From Desulfobacterales bacterium (GTDB lineage: Bacteria; Desulfobacterota; Desulfobacteria; Desulfobacterales; RPRI01), in the NCBI GenBank assembly GCA_030689795.1, contig JAUYEO010000281.1:1-17335 (forward strand): a stretch of 17,335 bases of DNA, written 5' to 3'. Within the stretch, counting starts at the first letter, position 1, and each line of letters starts with the position of its first letter. The notes under the pieces were generated by a model. It worked only from the letters and a program-made list of their open reading frames with translations, was not told where the DNA came from and searched no databases. This document shows positions 7,509 through 14,342 of this stretch, in pieces. Position numbers and translations under genes: made by a program.

Positions 7509-7566
7509 TTCCTCCAAAATATTAACGGCCTGCCGAAACAATTTCCGACTGGCCGTTAAGGAGGAA
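7509..7566 (+). promoter_or_regulatory. Composite hairpin enclosing a Shine-Dalgarno
   Basis: There are two nested perfect inverted repeats: TTCCTCC (7509-7515) with GGAGGAA (7560-7566), and TTAACGGCC (7522-7530) with GGCCGTTAA (7551-7559). Together they make 16 pairs, separated by a six-base bulge on the left side, and a short GAAA/TTTC stem sits inside. No T-run follows, so it is not a classic terminator for the TPR gene. The right arm is a strong ribosome-binding site for the ATG at 7569, which folding would hide. Confidence 0.5.
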
Positions 7567-7568
7567 AG

Positions 7569-7631
7569 ATGAAAAACTTACCAGGTTTGAATATATGTAC
7601 CTGCAAACACCTTGCCAAAACACCGCATTAA
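7569..7631 (+). CDS. Possible 20-residue small protein
   Basis: The reading frame ATG to TAA encodes MKNLPGLNICTCKHLAKTPH. Its start is preceded by AAGGAGGAAAG, as strong a ribosome-binding site as any in the window, but otherwise there is no evidence for it. It has two cysteines spaced C-T-C and a nearby histidine; this is not a haem motif. It could be a genuine small protein, a leader peptide without a downstream gene, or chance. I recognise no family. Confidence 0.25.
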   Translation: MKNLPGLNICTCKHLAKTPH

Positions 7632-7901
7632 TATCATCCGGGCAGCCAGATTATTTGATTTATTTTTAAATTAAAGTGGTTACAAGTTGCAAATAATTAA
7701 TTTTTTCCCCTGATACTTCATCATCGTTTATTATTTTTCTCCCATTCAGTTCAATAATTTGAACCCCAGATAGCCAGCCATGAATATAACAGCCTGAATA
7801 TTATAATAATTATCAGTGTTCAATAATTTGAACCTGCCGCTGGCGCATGGTTGTCTTCTATAATACACTGATATATCTGTGTATTTCATAATGGGTAGTG
7901 T
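7632..7901. other. AT-rich convergent intergenic region with palindromes
   Basis: No gene is seen between the small ORF and the end of the response regulator gene. The 17-base palindromic sequence GTTCAATAATTTGAACC occurs exactly at 7749-7765 and 7818-7834. A diverged form, with a GTTTAGAATTTTGAACCC core at 7900-7917, overlaps the regulator's stop codon. The arms GTTCAA and TTGAAC flank TAAT. Confidence 0.55.
7863..7884 (-). terminator. Near-perfect palindrome, possible weak terminator of the leftward operon
   Basis: The arms ATACAC and GTGTAT flank a GATATATC core with a single T opposite T mismatch on each side. It lies about 18 bases past the response regulator stop codon in the leftward direction. 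It is A/T-rich and followed only by TATAG, so intrinsic termination would be weak. A protein-binding site is an alternative. Confidence 0.25.
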
Positions 7902-9284
7902 TTAGAATTTTGAACCCGAATCAAGATTAAACTTTTTAAGTTTCTGGCTTAGCCCGCTTTTCCCGATACCAAGCAATGCAGCGGCATTTGATTGAACATT
8001 ATTTGCCAGTTTCATAGCTCTTTTTATCATTGATTGTTCAACCAGATCGAGAGTTTCATATAATGTTGCGTTAGCCGGAATTCCTTCAAAATGGAGCGTA
8101 TTGTAAACATTATCCTTAAATTCTCTTGGAAGATCTGAGACTCTTATTATATCCCCTGGACATAAGATCATAGCCCTCTCAATGGAATTTTCAAGTTCAC
8201 GGACATTTCCCGGCCAGGTATAGTCATATAGAAGCCGTTCAACTTCTGCCTCAAGACCCGCTACAGAAGGTCCTGCTTTTCTTTCTGCAGCGTATTTTTT
8301 TATGAAGTGATCAACGAGGAGCCGTATATCTTCCAATCTCTCTCTTAAAGGCGGAATTACGATATTAAGAACGTTCAGACGATAAAAAAGATCTTCTCTG
8401 AAACGCCCCTGTTTTACCTCTTCTTTTAAATGCCTGTTTGTTGCCGCTACGATGCGGATGTCTACCGATATTGGTTTAATCCCGCCGACTCTTTCAAAAG
8501 TCTTTTCCTGTAGTACCCGAAGCAGCTTTACCTGCAGATTTTGTGACAGTTCGGATATTTCATCCAAAAAAAGTGTGCCGCAGTCAGCCCGTTCGAATCT
8601 GCCTTTTTTCATTGCAACGGCTCCGGTAAAGGCCCCTTTTTCGTGGCCGAACAGCTCGCTTTCAAGGAGATTTTCGGAAAGAGCCGAGCAGTTTACAGGT
8701 ATAAACGGTTTATCACGCCTGGGACTGTTAAAATGGATTGATTTTGCGACAAGTTCCTTTCCTGTGCCGCTTTCTCCTTCTATCAGGACAGTAGCAGATG
8801 ACGGCGAAACCTTTCGAATGGTTTCGAAAACATTTTTCATGGCTTTACTTTTGCCGATAATGTTCCCGAAATTATATTGTGATTCCACAACATCACGAAG
8901 CCGCCTGTTTTCTTTGATTACGCTGTACATTGCTGCAGCTTTTTTTACATAAATTACAAGCCGCTCGTTGTCGAAGGGTTTCAGAATATAATTATAAGCT
9001 CCTTTCTGCATGGCTTCCACTGCTTTTTCGACCGTTCCATGGGCAGTCATCATGATAACAGGAAGGTCGGGATCCGTCAGTTTTATTCTTTCCAGAAGCT
9101 CAATGCCGTCAATAAGAGGCATTTTCATGTCGGTAAGCACAAGATCGATATCCGAATTCTTAATTATTTCAAGGGCGGCAAGGCCGTTGTTTGCAGTCAG
9201 AGTTTCATATCCTTCTTCTTCAAGAACTGCGCTTAAAATCGGAGGATAGTTTTTCTCATCATCGACAATCAAAATTGTTTCCAT
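7902..9284 (-). CDS. Sigma-54-dependent NtrC-family response regulator
   Basis: A 460-residue DNA-binding regulator that, once phosphorylated, should activate RNA polymerase with sigma-54. The receiver domain (1-120) has the acidic pair D8/D9, phospho-acceptor D52 (LVLTDMKMP) and K102. The AAA+ domain has Walker A GESGTGKE (170-177), the sigma-54 contact loop GAFTGA (217-222), Walker B FLDEIS (239-244) and the arginine-bearing FREDLFYRLNV. A Fis-type HTH occupies about 417-455 (NAAALLGIGKSGLSQKLKKF), with GLSQ in place of the usual STLYR. ATG 9284 uses AGAGGAAA located in the end of the kinase gene, with a 2-base gap between the genes, so translation is coupled. The cognate kinase is the adjacent gene. 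Target promoters are unknown. Confidence 0.93.
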   Translation of the reverse strand: METILIVDDEKNYPPILSAVLEEEGYETLTANNGLAALEIIKNSDIDLVLTDMKMPLIDGIELLERIKLTDPDLPVIMMTAHGTVEKAVEAMQKGAYNYILKPFDNERLVIYVKKAAAMYSVIKENRRLRDVVESQYNFGNIIGKSKAMKNVFETIRKVSPSSATVLIEGESGTGKELVAKSIHFNSPRRDKPFIPVNCSALSENLLESELFGHEKGAFTGAVAMKKGRFERADCGTLFLDEISELSQNLQVKLLRVLQEKTFERVGGIKPISVDIRIVAATNRHLKEEVKQGRFREDLFYRLNVLNIVIPPLRERLEDIRLLVDHFIKKYAAERKAGPSVAGLEAEVERLLYDYTWPGNVRELENSIERAMILCPGDIIRVSDLPREFKDNVYNTLHFEGIPANATLYETLDLVEQSMIKRAMKLANNVQSNAAALLGIGKSGLSQKLKKFNLDSGSKF

Positions 9285-9286
9285 AA

Positions 9287-10711
9287 TTATTTCCTCTGTC
9301 CGGCAGGTATTGTTACGGAGACCCAGGTGCCATGCGTTTGCCTGTTTACGATTTGAATCGTGCCGTTATGGGCTTGAATGATATTTTTTACTATTCCAAG
9401 ACCGAGGCCTGTTCCCTTATCCTTGGTGGAGAAAAAAGGATCCCAAACCTTTTTTAATATTTCTTCAGGAATGCCGGGACCTTCATCTTCAAAAACAATA
9501 TTTACCCCGTCAATATCGGAAGTTATCCCGATAAATATTTTACCGCCCCCGGGCATTGATTGCATGCCGTTTATAAGAATATTCAAAAAAGCCTGGTACA
9601 GCATGTTGGAATCGGCCTGTACTTCCGGAAGTAAGGATGCTTTTTGCTTTTCTACAACACAGCCTTTTTCTTCTAACTGCGGAGCAAGAAATGTAAGGTT
9701 TTTTTCAAGTATATCTTCAATTCGGCATGATGTTAAGTTCGGTTGCCGGGGTTTTGCAAAATCAAGGAAATCGGTTATGATGTTATCAAGACGGACGGCT
9801 TCCTCGACTATTATGTCCGGTATCGAGCTGAAAGAATCAAGAGCTGCCATTTTTTTCTTTAACAGCTCACCCGAACTTCTTATAATTCCCAGAGGATTTC
9901 GGATTTCATGTGAAATACCGGCAACCATTTCTCCTATGGACGACAAATGTTCCGCGCGTCTCAGTTGTTCTTCAAGTTTGAGACGTTCTACAGCACGCTT
10001 GTCAATTATGGCTTCCCCTTTTCTGACTACAATAATAAGAACAATAAAAAGAGAGCACATAACAATCGTGATTGTTGCAATAATAAGAAGCTGAAATCTG
10101 AAAATCGTTTTAAAATCTTCGGACAAATCCTGAACTATTTCAATAACACCTATAATTTTAGATGGGCTTTCTGAGTCGGGGCGTACCCTTTCAAATCGAA
10201 GGGGTGCTGTTGAAATCATTTTGTTTTCAGACGGAAAACCGAGAAGAGTCTCAATAAAATTTCCTTTTTGAATCAATTTCGTCGAAGACTTACCGGTAAT
10301 TGCGTTCAAATATTCCGGGCCGCCAATATTTTCTTTTCCAACCATGTTATTGTCAAAACTATACGATACAATGTTTTTCTTAACATCATATATGGTTACC
10401 ATATCAACTTTATAGCCGTGAAGAGCGCTGCGAATGACCTTATCGAGCATATCGGCCTGGACTTTATCTCTGAGCCGGATTTTTTTATATTTCAGAGCAG
10501 CCGGGACGAAAAATTGCCAGAAAATCTGGTGATTCAGATTTTCAGTAACAAAAAGAGCATACTCTTCACTGGTTTTTTGCTGAGTGGTTCTGATCCAGTT
10601 GGTGTTTAGAACGGATAACACTATTGTGCTGATGAAAATAACGACAAGACTTGAAAAAGTGAAATATTTTACAAGTCTGAACGGTTTTACTTTTTCCTCA
10701 GTTGTTTTCAT
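9287..10711 (-). CDS. Membrane sensor histidine kinase
   Basis: A 474-residue kinase. TM1 is at about 17-36 and TM2 at about 207-229, enclosing a roughly 170-residue periplasmic sensor region (note VDMVTIYDVKKNIVSYSFDN), perhaps Cache-like. There is no obvious HAMP between TM2 and the linker helix. The HisKA box GISHEIRNPLGI has H268. The ATPase domain shows the N box (NILINGMQSMPGGG, 377-390), G1 DEGPGIP (409-415), the F box (WDPFFSTK) and G2 GTGLGLG (433-439). It should phosphorylate the response regulator encoded immediately after it. It begins 41 bases beyond the acnA stop with a weak ribosome-binding site. The signal is unknown. Confidence 0.92.
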   Translation of the reverse strand: MKTTEEKVKPFRLVKYFTFSSLVVIFISTIVLSVLNTNWIRTTQQKTSEEYALFVTENLNHQIFWQFFVPAALKYKKIRLRDKVQADMLDKVIRSALHGYKVDMVTIYDVKKNIVSYSFDNNMVGKENIGGPEYLNAITGKSSTKLIQKGNFIETLLGFPSENKMISTAPLRFERVRPDSESPSKIIGVIEIVQDLSEDFKTIFRFQLLIIATITIVMCSLFIVLIIVVRKGEAIIDKRAVERLKLEEQLRRAEHLSSIGEMVAGISHEIRNPLGIIRSSGELLKKKMAALDSFSSIPDIIVEEAVRLDNIITDFLDFAKPRQPNLTSCRIEDILEKNLTFLAPQLEEKGCVVEKQKASLLPEVQADSNMLYQAFLNILINGMQSMPGGGKIFIGITSDIDGVNIVFEDEGPGIPEEILKKVWDPFFSTKDKGTGLGLGIVKNIIQAHNGTIQIVNRQTHGTWVSVTIPAGQRK

Positions 10712-10752
10712 AGTTAAGATAAAATATGTGTAATTGGTATCTATTTGCTAAA

Positions 10753-13425
10753 TTATAAGTTTCTCAGAACACAGGGGAGTATTCCTCCGTGAATAAAGTA
10801 GTTTAATTCCGCCTGAGAATCAATTCTTGAGATAACATTAAACCGGGTTTCACGCCCATCTCTATGCAACGCTGACACCGAAAGCTTTTTTTGCGGGAAG
10901 AAATTTTTTTCAATGCCCACAATATCATAGATTTCAGTTCCGTCCAATTTTAAAGTTTCATGGCTGGTCTCTTTTTCGAACTGAAGAGGCAGAATACCCA
11001 TACATACAAGGTTGCTGCGGTGGATTCTTTCAAAACTTTCGGCAATTACAGCTTTAACTCCGAGAAGGGCGGTTCCCTTGGCGGCCCAGTCGCGCGAACT
11101 TCCGGTTCCGTACTCGCGGCCCGCAATAACAATAAGAGGTACCCCGGCCTTTTTATAATTCATAGAAGCGTCATATATGGACATGACGTTCCCTTCCGGG
11201 AGTAAAAGAGTCCAGCCGCCGGTTTTATCCGGAACAAGCTTGTTTTTTAAGCGGATGTTGCCGAAAGTACCGCGCACCATAACTTCGTGATTGCCCCGCC
11301 GGGAGCCGAAGGAATTGAATTCATTCGGCTCTATTCCTTTACTTATAAGATATTTTCCTGCCGGGCTGTCTGCAGGAATTGTCCCTGCCGGTGATATATG
11401 GTCGGTTGTAACCATATTGCCGAGAAGGGCAAGCACTCTTGCATTTTTGATCTCCTCTAGTTTCGGAACGCTTGTTGTTATTTCATCAAAAAAAGGCGGA
11501 TTTTTTATATATGTGGATTCAGCATCCCAGTTATAAAGAGCGCTCTCAGGAACGGGAAGGGATTTCCATTGTTCGGAGCCATCGAACACAGTGGAATATT
11601 CATTTTCAAACATCTCAGGAACGATAAGGGTTTCGAGAGCTGTCCTGATTTCTTCCGCCGATGGCCATATATCACCAAGAAAGACCGGTTTGCCGTTACT
11701 GTCAAATCCGAGAGGCTCGGTTTCAAAATCGATATCGATTTTTCCTGCTATGGCGTACGCAACTACAAGCGGCGGCGAAGCGAGAAAGTTGGCGCGGGTA
11801 AGAGGGGAAATTCTTCCTTCAAAGTTGCGGTTGCCGCTTAATACTGAAGCAACAACAAGATTGTTATCTCTGATTGCCTTTGAAACGGATTCGTTAAGAG
11901 GTCCGCTGTTTCCAATGCATGTAGTACATCCATAAGCAGTAATATGAAATTTGAGCTGCTTCAGATAATGCATGAGACCTGATGTTTCAAGGTAACGCGT
12001 CACTATTCTGGAACCGGGCGAAAGGCTTGTTTTTACCCAGGGCTTGATCGAAAGACCCTTCAAAACCGCTTTTTTTGCCAGAAGGCCTGCTCCTATTATA
12101 ACAGAGGGGTTTGAGGTGTTGGTACAGCTTGTTATGGCTGCTATGACGACAGAGCCGTGATAAATGCTTGCCGCAACTCCGTCAATTTCTATATCAACAG
12201 GTTTCATCCCCGGTGCGTGAAACCCCGCGGTCTCTTCCTTAAACGCTTCCTTGACCTGAAAAAGGGGTACCCGCTCCTGCGGCCTGTTCGGGCCTGCGAT
12301 ACAAGGCTTAACAGTACTAATATCAAATTCAACCGTATCATTATATATATTGTTGCTGCCGTTATTTTCCAGGAAAAGACCCTGTTCTTTTGTATATTTT
12401 TCGACAAGCGAAACAAGATTACCTGGGCGGCCGGTTAACTTCAAATATTTCAAGGTTATATCATCTACAGGGAAAAACCCCATCGTTGCACCGTATTCAG
12501 GCGCCATGTTTGCAATGGTAGCACGGTCTTCTACTCCAAGATTTGATAATCCGGAGCCGTAAAACTCGACAAATTTTCCGACAACACCTTTTTTACGCAG
12601 AAGCTCGGTTATGTATAAAACAAGATCTGTTGCCGTTGTTCCATCCGGAAGCTTTCCTGTCAGCTTAACACCAAGAACTTCAGGAGTAATCAGATAATAC
12701 GGATTTCCCAGCATCACCGCTTCAGCTTCTATTCCGCCCACACCCCATCCGAGAACCCCGGCTCCGTTTATCATCGTTGTGTGTGAATCAAGGCCGAGAA
12801 CACTGTCCGGAAAAACCGTTTTTGTGCCGCCTTCTTCTTTTATGAAGACAATCCTTGCAAGGTATTCGAGGTTAACCTGGTGGCAAATTCCCGTTCCGGG
12901 AGGTACAACCCTGAAATTATCAAAATTCTTCTGGCCCCATCTTAAAAAAGTATATCGTTCCGAGTTGCGCATAAATTCATAACAGAGATTTTCTTCAAGC
13001 GAAGATTCTTTGCCGAAGGAATCAATCTGAACCGAATGGTCAATAATCAATTCCGCCGGAATTTTAGGATTGATTTTCAAAGGATCTCCGTATAGCCGTT
13101 TTGCGGCATCGCGCATGGCGGCCAGATCAACCACTGCAGGAACTCCCGTAAAATCCTGCAGCAATACACGGGCCGGTAAAAATGGTATCTCGCCATTGGC
13201 TTTATCGGGATTCCAGGAAGCCAGGCTCTCTATGTTTTTTGCGGTAAACAGGAGTCCGTCTTCATTTCTTAAAAGATTTTCGAGAAGGATTCTGATGCAA
13301 AAAGGAAGTTCCGATATATTATTAAAACCTGCATCGGCCAGTTTGTTAAGACTGAAATATGTGAAAGTCTGATTACCGGTGCAAAGAGATGCCCGCGTGT
13401 TAAAACTGTTTTTACAAACAGTCAT
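10753..13425 (-). CDS. acnA: Aconitate hydratase (AcnA/IRP-type)
   Basis: Interconverts citrate and isocitrate through cis-aconitate in the TCA cycle, using a [4Fe-4S] cluster. The cluster cysteines are visible as C434 (ITSCTNTSNPSVIIGAGLLA) and C500/C503 (YGCTTCIGNSG), matching the spacing of E. coli AcnA. Other landmarks are the substrate-domain motifs FPDSVLGLDSHTTMINGAGV, VLSGNRNFEGRISP and the swivelling C-terminal domain GREYGTGSSRDWAAKGT. The frame is open to an ATG at 13464, but ATG 13425 has GGAGGTAAT directly upstream and gives 890 residues, the usual length. It shares a divergent intergenic region with the dsr-side genes and probably a transcript with the kinase/regulator pair. Confidence 0.95.
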   Translation of the reverse strand: MTVCKNSFNTRASLCTGNQTFTYFSLNKLADAGFNNISELPFCIRILLENLLRNEDGLLFTAKNIESLASWNPDKANGEIPFLPARVLLQDFTGVPAVVDLAAMRDAAKRLYGDPLKINPKIPAELIIDHSVQIDSFGKESSLEENLCYEFMRNSERYTFLRWGQKNFDNFRVVPPGTGICHQVNLEYLARIVFIKEEGGTKTVFPDSVLGLDSHTTMINGAGVLGWGVGGIEAEAVMLGNPYYLITPEVLGVKLTGKLPDGTTATDLVLYITELLRKKGVVGKFVEFYGSGLSNLGVEDRATIANMAPEYGATMGFFPVDDITLKYLKLTGRPGNLVSLVEKYTKEQGLFLENNGSNNIYNDTVEFDISTVKPCIAGPNRPQERVPLFQVKEAFKEETAGFHAPGMKPVDIEIDGVAASIYHGSVVIAAITSCTNTSNPSVIIGAGLLAKKAVLKGLSIKPWVKTSLSPGSRIVTRYLETSGLMHYLKQLKFHITAYGCTTCIGNSGPLNESVSKAIRDNNLVVASVLSGNRNFEGRISPLTRANFLASPPLVVAYAIAGKIDIDFETEPLGFDSNGKPVFLGDIWPSAEEIRTALETLIVPEMFENEYSTVFDGSEQWKSLPVPESALYNWDAESTYIKNPPFFDEITTSVPKLEEIKNARVLALLGNMVTTDHISPAGTIPADSPAGKYLISKGIEPNEFNSFGSRRGNHEVMVRGTFGNIRLKNKLVPDKTGGWTLLLPEGNVMSIYDASMNYKKAGVPLIVIAGREYGTGSSRDWAAKGTALLGVKAVIAESFERIHRSNLVCMGILPLQFEKETSHETLKLDGTEIYDIVGIEKNFFPQKKLSVSALHRDGRETRFNVISRIDSQAELNYFIHGGILPCVLRNL

Positions 13426-13488
13426 ATTACCTCCAAACAAATCTTCTATCAAAATCGGTTTCAAAGAAAACAGCTTGAAAAAAAGTCT

Positions 13489-13517
13489 CCTATATATTTA
13501 ATCGGAAAACTTTACAA
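13489..13517 (-). promoter_or_regulatory. Possible promoter of acnA
   Basis: On the minus strand, TTGTAA (complement of 13512-13517) lies 17 bases before TATAGG (complement of 13489-13494), about 65 bases from the acnA start. A perfect ten-base palindrome AACAATTGTT (13531-13540) lies just upstream. Confidence 0.4.
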
Positions 13518-13566
13518 CAGTTCCTTCAACAACAATTGTTTCCGGAGAACATTTTTTCTTTTATTC

Positions 13567-13595
13567 TTGACATGATTTTGTAACTTGATTATAGA
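13567..13595 (+). promoter_or_regulatory. Promoter for the RsbRD-dsrMKJ operon
   Basis: TTGACA (13567-13572), a 17-base spacer and TATAGA (13590-13595) make the best sigma-70-type promoter in the window. It gives a leader of about 105 nt. That leader has a small hairpin (ACTTC/GAAGT, 13600-13615) and three direct copies of TTAAATA at 13652, 13671 and 13701, the last overlapping the start codon. Confidence 0.6.
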
Positions 13596-13706
13596 CTTCA
13601 CTTCGTATGAGAAGTTGCATTTCAGCTGTCTAAATGTTTATATTTTCTGGCTTAAATAGTAAAGCAGGCCTTAAATATAGTAAGGATTTGGGAGTGGTTC
13701 TTAAAT

Positions 13707-14240
13707 ATGCGACTGGACGAGCTGTTAACTCAAAAGAAAACAGCTATTATTGATAAATGGTTTGATGTTGTTGCAGATACCTATCCTGCCGACACGGCCG
13801 GATTTATCAAAAGGCAGAAAGATCCTTTTGCAAATCCGGTCGGAGGCACTACGCAAAAGAGCCTCACAGTCCTTATGGATGAACTGCTCGGGGAAATGAA
13901 TCATGATAAAATAGATTCTTTTCTCGACCCCATCATAAGGATAAGGGCTGTTCAGGATTTCACACCCTCCAGGGCAATTTCATTTGTCTTTTCTTTAAAA
14001 AAAATAATCAGAAACCAATTAAATAAAAGTGATTTTAACGATCATCGAATTTTAGCTGAACTGTTCGAATTTGATCTGAAAATTGATTTGATCGGATTAA
14101 CAGCTTTCGACATTTACATGAAGTGCAGAGAAAAAATCTACCAGATAAAAGCAAATGAAGAAAAAAACAGAACCTTTTCTGCATTTGAAAGAGCCGGCTT
14201 GATTAAAGAACTTCCGGGCAGTGGGCCGGAACTTGCATAA
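13707..14240 (+). CDS. RsbRD N-terminal (RsbR-like sensor) domain protein upstream of dsrM
   Basis: A 177-residue all-helical-looking protein. MRLDELLTQKKTAIIDKWFD and the following TYPADTAGFIKRQKDPFANP stretch resemble the RsbRD N-terminal domain, a globin-like fold known from stressosome sensors and found alone in sulfate reducers beside dsrMKJOP. It lacks the STAS domain of RsbR, so partner-switching through STAS is not possible from this chain alone. The rest (about 60-165) is alpha-helical, with no membrane segment. ATG 13707 has GGGAG (13690-13694) at a long 12-base spacing. It is separated by 102 bases from dsrM in the same direction. A sensory or assembly role for the Dsr complex is inferred from position only. 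Confidence 0.7.
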   Translation: MRLDELLTQKKTAIIDKWFDVVADTYPADTAGFIKRQKDPFANPVGGTTQKSLTVLMDELLGEMNHDKIDSFLDPIIRIRAVQDFTPSRAISFVFSLKKIIRNQLNKSDFNDHRILAELFEFDLKIDLIGLTAFDIYMKCREKIYQIKANEEKNRTFSAFERAGLIKELPGSGPELA

Positions 14241-14262
14241 ATTATAATCATATTTAATAATT

Positions 14263-14314
14263 ACGGCTTGAGATAATGAGCCTGTCTAAGTTTCAGATGA
14301 CTCTTATAAGCCGT
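14263..14314 (+). promoter_or_regulatory. Inverted repeat between the RsbRD gene and dsrM
   Basis: ACGGCTT (14263-14269) pairs perfectly with AAGCCGT (14308-14314) across a 38-base loop. Inside the loop, GGCT and AGCC form an alternative small stem that competes for the same bases. The structure precedes the dsrM ribosome-binding site (GAGG, 14330-14333). It could be an RNA processing or attenuation site; no T-run follows. Confidence 0.3.
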
Positions 14315-14342
14315 CTCGAGCCATAGAGCGAGGTAATGTTAA

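Noticed and set aside
7509..7566. Intrinsic terminator of the TPR gene
   Set aside because: The stem is followed by AGATGAAAAAC rather than a T-run. The minus-strand direction gives only ATATTTT and no leftward gene ends close by.
7840..7854. Sigma-54-like promoter CTGGCGC-ATGG-TTGTC
   Set aside because: The spacing between the GG and the -12 element is one base short and the conserved GC is missing.
9378..10094. Plus-strand open frame of 238 codons
   Set aside because: It lies opposite the histidine kinase catalytic region; its serine- and isoleucine-rich product looks like antisense noise.
13426..13464. Longer aconitase from ATG at 13464
   Set aside because: The 13 extra residues do not fit the family and would span the GGAGGTAAT ribosome-binding site of the inner ATG.
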